Shown here one piece after another: positions 56,651 through 64,000 of a stretch of DNA of 64,000 bases. The stretch comes from Coenobita brevimanus (Eukaryota > Arthropoda > Malacostraca > Decapoda > Coenobitidae). Each line of letters begins with the position of its first letter. The first letter of the stretch is position 1. The stretch is from the NCBI GenBank assembly GCA_032717465.1, contig JAVRFU010003718.1:2716445-2780444 (forward strand), in the 5' to 3' direction. The notes under the pieces are model-generated. The model had not been told where the DNA came from. It ran no database searches and saw nothing but the letters and a program-made list of their open reading frames with translations. A program made the translations under genes and the position numbers.

Positions 56651-57030
56651 CCTGATCCCACCAGGCCAGTCATGCCATGCCCACTACACTGTTTCTGCCC
56701 TGCTTACAAAAAATCGGCAACCTTCATACCTTGTTGTACATTTTCAAGCACTTCACCCTCCAAACTTCAATCCTTACTCATCACACTGTGCAAATACTTA
56801 AGCGCACTCACACTTTCCATTTCCTCGTCATCCAACGCGTATGACTGTGCAGTACCGATTTCTCTCGAGGATTATAACTTTACTCTTCCCCCATTCTGGT
56901 GGAGTACATATCTTATACACTCTTAGAACCTCATTCACCAAACACCTGAAGTTCCCCAGTACTATAAATTAATAATACACTATCATCTGCAAAGAACAGT
57001 GCAGGGACTTTCCAAATGTTGCTCTCTCAA
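56647..57030 (-). pseudogene. RTE reverse transcriptase fragment (copy C)
   Basis: Reverse complement of 51661-52043, including the FADD region near 56980-57000; frame lost by indels. Confidence 0.65.
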
Positions 57031-58075
57031 CAAAAAGTCGGCTCCAACCCCGTACTGGGAAGCTCTATTATCTATCCTTCCATTATCAACATATTCTAAT
57101 GTCAAACTCTGTACGCTGAGCTATGAATATCCACCTCCCACTGACCAATTCACACTACCATGTGTGTCATTAAAATCCTAAGCATGCTGCATAAAAGCAC
57201 TCCTTCCCCTTCTACCTGCAGTGGCCCCACTCCCAGCGCATATCATGTCACAAAAATAACAAAACTCCTCCATACACTGAAGACACACTCCACCAAACTT
57301 AATCCTTTCCTACATCTCTGTCTTTTACTCTCCCCTCCACACCAAACACACAAAATCACCATTACAGTATTTTGGTTTGCAATCCTACAACTAATAATAC
57401 TGTATCTCTTATGCACCCACTTATCACAAACACACCCAAGGTGGAATTATTCCCCACAATCTTGTCACCAAATTGCATATGGACAAACTCGCCCTCCTTG
57501 GACAGCACCACCACCTGCCCTAAATATCATCACCTCAGCTGATCCGCTCTTACTCTCTAACACACAAGTCCCATTCTATCCCAGTATTTCCTACATCTTT
57601 CAGCCCTATCTCTCTCTGCCATCAACACTGTCATTAGCTATAAAACAACTCACATAGGAGTGTAGTTCTAAAGTCTCATAAGAGCTTCAGGAACCATGTG
57701 GGGCAATAATGGGGATTGAAACTGACCCTTGATGCACACCACCATTCCCCGAACATTTATCACCCCAAACCTCTGTTTTCTTTCACCACAATCTGAGCAC
57801 CGCTCATATGATGCCAAATAACCACCCACACAAGTGTCCAGTTCTCCATCTGAGCTTTCCAATTCCCACTTGTCTCTGCAAAGACTGCTCATGAAATCAG
57901 CAAAAACTAAGTGGGAACTCTGTCCTCACTCCCCTATATTTGCTAGAATGACTATATATGGTATTGTATGGTTTATAAAATCCAATTCTCCCTGCTACTT
58001 GATTAAAAACTGATCTCCCTATTCAGTCCTTTGATCCCCAGATTACACTTTATGAAGATGACAACTCTCTCTCTC

Positions 58076-58079
<4 letters not shown>
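57031..58079 (-). pseudogene. Second RTE family fragments (copy C)
   Basis: Reverse complement of 50628-51660. Next to the poly-T there is a CT run (58065-58080) not present in B. Confidence 0.6.
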
Positions 58080-58107
<28 letters not shown>

Positions 58108-61100
58108 TGCGAAGAAGAAGGAGGGCCAAAGGCCATAAGCACGCAATTGTTGTTCCTAATAATAGAAAAACAAAATGCGAAAGAGCAAAATTCAAGATCT
58201 TATCATTTCGAGATGAATAATTTTACTGCATTTTAAAAGTGTGGAGATGTTAGGAAATTTTTGAGACAGAGGGAGACAGTTCCTCAGCTGACCTGTTCCA
58301 TAAATGAAGGACTGGGAGTGGCTGTTAACTCTTGCATTAGAAAGTTGGACAGAAAAAGGATGAGGAGGTTGTTACTAGATGGAGAGTGCTATCATTTTCG
58401 TCATAGGGGTGGAGAAATACCATGCAGGCACTTCAGAGGAAGAGTGACAATTGTTGTGTACAATAGAAAAGATATAAAGATGCAATGAGTGTGGCGTAGA
58501 CAAGAGGTTGAAGGGAGTCAGTAAGAGGAGGAGAGTTAAAAGGAGCAAAGAAAAGCAACTCCACCCTATTGAGAAGAGATGTATGTGGGGAGCCCACTCC
58601 CCACCCCATGAGAGTTGTACTCTACACAGGGGCAGGATAAAACATCAATAGAGTCAACAGTTGTGCATGGGCAAAGAAGAAATGGAGTCGGCTTAGCACA
58701 CCTAATCTCTTGGAACAAGATTTTACAAGAGACGTAATATGACCATTCCAAGCTAAGTTCCTGAGTAAATGAAACCCCAAGCATGTTCAAGGATGATGCA
58801 GAATTAAGCTGAATATTGTTAAACATTAGTGGGTATACCTGTGGAAGATTTTGTCGGGTTGATAGGTGTAAGAACCGAGTACTGGAAATACACTAAAAAC
58901 AAAAAAAAAAAAAAAAAAAAAAAAGATTATTTTTTCCCCAGTCCAGACTACTAGCCAAATCAGACAGTAGACAATGCCACTGAGCCTCATCCCTAGACTG
59001 TAGAGGCCGCTGCTGAAAGTGGCATTGCAGGAACCAAATGGAAAGGTGAAGGGTGTGAGTCATCAAATAATGATTGGATAGGAGTTAGATGTACAGCTTA
59101 GTAGATCATTGATGAAGATAAAGAAAGAGTTGGTGATAGGACAGAGTCCTGAGGAATTTCCCTGGTGGAAGATCTAGGAGAAGAACTATGGCAGCGTGTA
59201 CAACAGCAGTTATAGACCGAAAGAAAGGAAACTAGAGAGGAAGGCACGAATAGAAGGGTAGAAACCATATGAGGGCAGTTTGGAAATGAAAGATTTGGAA
59301 AGCCAAACTCGATGTCGAAAGCCTTTGAGATATGTTAAGTGCAATGTAAATCTTTAAATCGAAAGTCCCGAAATGAGGATGACCTGGAGTCTGAAAGGTA
59401 AGTCAGAAGATCAAATAGTAGTGTTCCTGACAGAACCTATACTGACGATCAGAAAGAAGATTTAGTGATAGGAAAGATGGCTTTAAAATTTTTCTACAGT
59501 AAGAGGCGACTCTAAAACTATTGAGATACGGGATGTTGAAACATTTGGACGATGAACCAGAGGGTTGGAAATGGTCGCCTTTTCTTTGGGTTGGCTGAAT
59601 TGAGAGCAAACTTCCAGCAAGAAAGAATGATACTGGTCGTGGCAGACAACGGCAAAAGAGATTACCGCGAAGATGTGAGCTGCAGAAGCACGGGTCTTGA
59701 GAACAACAGGAGGGACTCCATCGAGCCCATAAAACGTGATAGCTTATAAGGCCTGTGATGGCAGAATATTTATCAGCTGAAGAACTTTTAATGTCAGCCA
59801 TATGGACGTCACCCGGGAAAATTGACGGAGGAACAGCACCGGGCTCGTCTAAGGGAGTGAATTTAGTCTGGACTAAAAGAAGAAATTAGCTACAAATATC
59901 AGAGTAAGAAAGAGGAGGGAAGAATGATGAGGTAAAGTTGTTAGAAAAAGGTTTTTGGCAAGATGCCAGATGAAGCGGGAAGAATTCAAGTAGGAGAGTT
60001 GGAAGGCTTTAGTACGGATGCTATTTTCTGCAGACTGAAGGACAGACTTGGCGCGATTACGAGCAGAAATGTATAAAAGATGTGATTCAAGAGAATTGGA
60101 GTTAAAACTCAAGTACCTTTGCTATAGGCCCTCTCCTTGTTGCAGACAGCATTAAACCATGCGTGATTAAACCAAGGCTTTCTTGCATTAGTCAGAGGAT
60201 ATGAGAAAGGAGTATATGCTTCCATGACCGAAAGAGATAACCTCCATAATGAGCAAGGCATACTCATGTGGCTCCTGGGTCATGGAAGGAATAATCACTC
60301 CGAGAAAAAATCATAGAAGTACTGCCTGAGGGCCTCCCCAGTCTACAGCTCCAGCGTGCCATGCGGGTGGCGGATTTCTTTGGAGAGTGCCTCAGGCCGT
60401 GCGGGTCGATAGAACAGGATAAGATGATAAGGCCAGATCGGAGGAGCTAGCGAAAAGATTAACAGTGTAAGCCGAAAGGATTAGTTGTAAGGGAGAAGTG
60501 AAGTATGTTGGAGCTCTCTCCAAGGTGGTCAGGGATATGGGTAGGGTGATGTACAAGCTGCTCTACGTCATTTAGGATAGAGAAGATGTAGACGTGTTCA
60601 CCAAGGTGGATCGATGAAAGGAGAGGACAACCAAAGGTGCTGGTGAAAGTTGAAATCTAAAATGGGAATTTCAGAGGAAGGAGAAATGGATAGAATGTGT
60701 TCCATTGTAGAAGTAAGATAGTCAAAGTGACGATAGTCAGTAGAATATGAGGGGACTAAGTAAACAGCACAGATATGACAGTCAGAGAATGAGCAGGAAA
60801 AGCGAAGCCGGAATGTAGCAAGAGAGGAGCAAGAGGGTCGGATTCAGAAACACGAGTACAAGATAGGTCATTGCATACCCATGCACAACAGCCAACTTTG
60901 GCTTTAAAAAGAGTATAGAGAGAGGGTAAGGAGGGCCACGAAAGGATTTGCTGTCAGTTACCTCGAACAGCTGATTCTCGGTCGTAGGTGATGTTTGGAG
61001 GAGGAGAGGTGGTGCTCAACAGAGGAAAAGTTAGAGGACGAGATGCGGATGTTGCAGAGATGAAGAAGAAGTGAGTCAGGCGGTGGTTCCAGGCAGCGTA

Positions 61101-61181
61101 AGAAGTCGTCACCTCTTCCCCACTCCCCCTGGGAACTCCAAGGCTGAGTGTGTGAGCAGCCATGGATTTTTTTTTTTTTTT
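58080..61181 (-). pseudogene. Jockey-like retrotransposon (copy C, antisense)
   Basis: Mirror of 47508-50627, from the tail (T26 at 58080-58105) back to the leader run (T16 at 61166-61181). Small fragments remain open: MFNNIQLNSASSLNMLGVSF on 58826-58566, MADIK-SSADKYSAITGL from 59801, and ESHLLYISARNRAKSVLQS on 60112-59873. Private indels fragment the two long frames seen in copy B. Confidence 0.8.
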
Positions 61182-61530
61182 TTAATTAATGTGTAGTGTG
61201 TACTGTCCATGTAGTATGGTATAGATAGTTAGAGAAACTTGTATTGGAAGAGCATGCTGGCCTATACTCCATGTTACTGGGACACTGAAAAAGTTCAGCA
61301 AAGGGGGATGGTCAGGAACCAGTCCTGATGGCTGATGAAACCGGGGCTCCAGCTCTCCCTCTCATCAGCTTTCCATCCACCTCCGAGAAGTACTGCCCGG
61401 CTCGACTGGTGCTGAGCCCCTCCTAAATTTGGCACTGTTCCCTAGTCAATCTGCCATATTTAGCCATCAGCGACAGGAGACATCCAAAGCAATGCTAAAC
61501 ACCAAGAAAACCATGTGCACCGTGGCTGAC
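61182..61530. other. Probable leader of the jockey-like element (copy C)
   Basis: Reverse complement of 47153-47507; no coding signal. Confidence 0.4.
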
Positions 61531-62085
61531 AGTCAACTGAGTACGCTTCACTAAGGAGAACTGCTGTCTAAATCACTTCTGAATTCGAGATATCTTGTAA
61601 AAAATGAAGCAAAATCAGAATAATTGAAGCATCGAAATGCAGAAGTGGGTTTGCAATTACATTCCTCCGACCAAATTGTTCACGAACTACGAACTATTTT
61701 TTTTTTATCACCGCCTGGAGAATCAACATTATTTTGATAATACCTAACCTTTAATTTTACAGTGTGAGCGACTGCTCTTCTCACATAAACATAACGCAAA
61801 CGCGTTACTTCGGTCCGCTGCAAGCATACTCACGTTCCTCCTTCTAAATTGTCTACGCATAAGTCATTAATGGATGGACCATACCGCGGAGAATCATCAT
61901 GTACAGTGCTTGTTTTTACTACCTCAGGACAGCAATGGTCAAAGAGTGACCGAAGCTTCGGCCGATTGTAACGAAGTATCAACGCTAAATCAGAAGAAAG
62001 ACTTGAAGAATCAATGAAGTTTAAACGTTGATCAATTTCTAGACACATCAGCTGGTAGTCAACATTCCTGTAATTTCTAAGCCTG
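61531..62085 (-). pseudogene. CR1/L2-like linker fragment (copy C)
   Basis: Minus-strand 62048-61830 reads MCLEIDQRLNFIDSSSLSSD, then LRSLFDHCCPEVVKTSTVHD and DSPRYGPSIND. It is a damaged version of 46641-46880. Confidence 0.5.
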
Positions 62086-62334
62086 ACCTACAGAATGAAT
62101 TAAATTGAATATTGGCTTCTCGTGGCACCAGATATCAAAGACCATATAACTAGCAATGGAACAGAAACATAAAAGATGTTGAAGTAGCTAACTTGGTGAC
62201 GAAGTAACTTGATAGGGGTCTGTAGGTTAAAAGGTCTGACCCTGGAAGAAAGTAAGGGTTGATGTTGCGGGGACTAATTGGTTACACTAAAGAGACTGTG
62301 GTGGTTTAACAACCCAGGTCAATGCTGCTGAATA

Positions 62335-63830
62335 ACTTAAGTAAACTTTGTAAAATTTAACTTATATATAAACAGATATATACATATACGGATAATAATA
62401 CAAATTAAAATGATCATCTAATAATAAAGGATTCATAACACTGACACAATATAAAATTATATATAAAACAATAGAGGTTAAAACTATGCACGAAAAGTAA
62501 AGCAGTCTGAAGTGAGAAACCTGCTTCCTCAACATATGAGAAGGTGACTACTTTACCGTAATACACACCTCGCCTCCAAAGGAACTGGCCAGAAGAAAGT
62601 AAGGAACTACAACCCAAACATGAACCAGTATCAACAGCCAGCATCCCCTACGATTGGGACACTCAAGTACCCGGCTGCTGCGGTCAATGGCACCAGATGA
62701 TTTTCAAAAAAAAGGAATGAACTTTCCCTCAAGACGATGGTGATGCGTCAGTGAAGGGGTAGGGCTGTATAAGTCCGTGATTGATGCCTCCTCAAGCAGC
62801 TTGACACAGGAAGTGTGCCCCATGCATGCTGCCAGGAAAGAAGGACAGCAGCCTAAATCACGTGGATATAATATCTTTTTAGTTTTAGGTTTAGTGTCGG
62901 AATGCACTCCCCTGTAACTTGCTTGGAACAGAAAGTGTGCCCCCATGCATGCTGCCAGGAGGCGGGGACTCCCGGCCTTGTGTGAAATAATCTCTGTTGA
63001 TGACAGGTCTAACTGAGACATCAAGAGTCACTGCTGCCCTTGCTGCACCACCTGCACAATCGACAACTGCGCTCCAATGTGAGGCTGCCACCCAGCATGG
63101 TGGCCCACGAGGTGGAACTTTCCTCAAATTTCCAATACCTGGGGTGAGGAGGATTGAGAATGCTTAACGGCGAAGACCAAGGCAGCCCTTGCACTAACTA
63201 AAAATCATAAAACTGTTGCATCAAAGGTGAGGATTGTGCTGGAGGGTGAACGGGAATTGCTGACGGCTTCACAGTAAGAAAATTGAGGCAAAGGAGGGTA
63301 GGGTGCAACTCTGGCTAAAATTGCGGAAGACAGCCTCCAAATCCAATGCCGGCCGTCAGCCAAAATGGACAGAGGCATGAGGAGCGAAATGAACTAGAAA
63401 AGCTGAGATTGTGGATCACCGCATCTGATGTTACGGACATTTGGAAACCATGATATACCGCAAAATCCTGACTTAGGGCAACACCCAGAGTGGGGCAGCA
63501 GATGTCTCCACACCAAAGACCAGAGTGAGTGGCTGACAGATCAGTCATGACTTCCTCTGTCCTGATAACTAGGGGAGCAAAGAAACCCTAGCGTATGGAA
63601 GTCGTGCAAAGAGTGCTATGCAGAACTAATAACAGGCGTCATGTGATTTGGTGTTTCCAGGAAGCCTCTGGATACTGCACCAGCACTTTTTCTCGCTATA
63701 CAGGACTGATGCTGCAGCTCCAGCCTCAATACTCCTGCATACACAAGCAGGCCTGGGACAAGGGAGGTGCAAAGGGACCTGTGCCCAAACAAAGGCCTGT
63801 GTGATGTAGTCCAAGGTGCATAACCGAAGC
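62335..63830 (-). pseudogene. I-like RNase H and 3' end (copy C)
   Basis: Reverse complement of 44891-46360. Recognisable pieces are PPCWVAASHW, AARAAVTLDVSVRPVINRDY (63127-62891) and YVEEAGFSLQTALL (62644-62414). Private changes break the WVAAHIG motif. Confidence 0.65.
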
Positions 63831-64000
63831 CGGGGGGGCAGCTGAAGGAACCCGGTAGAATTGCCATAAACTGTTAAGTCCAAGAAAACAAAAACAAAAT
63901 AACAAAGAGCCAAGTTTAAGAACCATTCATTTTGAGATGCCTGGACACACTGCATTTAAAAGACTGGAGGAGTCTTAAGCTGTAGGAAATACTGAAGGAG
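63831..64000 (-). pseudogene. Old jockey-like insertion, partial (copy C)
   Basis: Reverse complement of 44738-44890, cut by the window edge. Confidence 0.65.

Larger units (their letters stand above)
54358..64000 (-). repeat. Copy C, right arm of the palindrome (reverse complement of copy B)
   Basis: Mirror-image of 44738-54310 (paired coordinates add up to about 108,700). Shared B-type states include the A/T run at 61166-61181, no 45-bp or 77-bp duplication, and no RTE insertion in the CR1-like element. It carries abundant private one-base indels and substitutions: a sample of about 145 bp (62990-63130) differs from B at roughly 6%. Confidence 0.93.

Noticed and set aside
1..64000. tRNA, rRNA or other structured RNA genes
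   Set aside because: No cloverleaf with A and B box spacing or rRNA-like sequence was found by eye on either strand; the RTE head at 24756-24840 was considered as a tRNA-like promoter but lacks convincing boxes.

Overview
This is eukaryotic, transposon-dense DNA with no host gene that I can support. The mixture of transposon families suggests an arthropod, most likely a decapod crustacean. It holds RTE-like elements ending in (GATA)n, a CR1-like element, jockey- and I-like elements with RNase H, Tigger/pogo and TTAA-flanked piggyBac-like DNA elements, and scattered GGTTAGG pentamers. The taxon is an inference from family resemblance, not a database result. No tRNA, rRNA, CRISPR array or bacterial-style operon was seen.

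Layout. The window is built from three copies of one segment. Copy A (1 to about 27,246) and copy B (30,751 to about 53,818) are direct repeats, about 98-99% identical by eye. They are separated by about 3.5 kb of other transposon debris (27,247-30,750). Copy C (54,358-64,000) is the reverse complement of the last 9.6 kb of copy B. Only 47 bp (54,311-54,357) separate the arms, so B and C form a giant palindrome that runs off the window edge. Copy C shares B-specific variants but carries many more private small indels and substitutions than A and B show against each other.

Order within a copy (A coordinates): 322-bp tandem repeats (1-617); an antisense I/jockey 3' end (1,047-1,470); an antisense Tigger-like C-terminal relic (2,176-2,596); an internally deleted RTE element (2,903-5,116); a second Tigger-like relic (5,117-6,345); a 61-bp minisatellite (6,741-7,126); an I-like RNase H fragment (7,348-8,549); and a second I-like element (8,774-18,740) split by nested insertions. 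After that come a CR1/L2-like fragment, a nearly complete but decayed jockey-like element (to 23,075), RTE fragments and an antisense CR1-like element.

Two insertions occur only in copy A. One is a 3,122-bp Tigger/pogo transposon (11,999-15,120) with matching terminal inverted repeats, a TA target duplication and an uninterrupted transposase reading frame with an apparent D,D34D triad; copy B has the exact empty site at 42,747-42,748. The other is a 1-kb 5'-truncated RTE insertion (24,997-26,001), also empty in B and C. These presence/absence differences date the insertions after the A/B split. They are also what two alleles placed in tandem by an assembler would look like.

The transposase (12,374-14,272) is the only gene that looks capable of making its product. 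Everything else is a relic, a regulatory or terminal sequence of a mobile element, or simple repeat.
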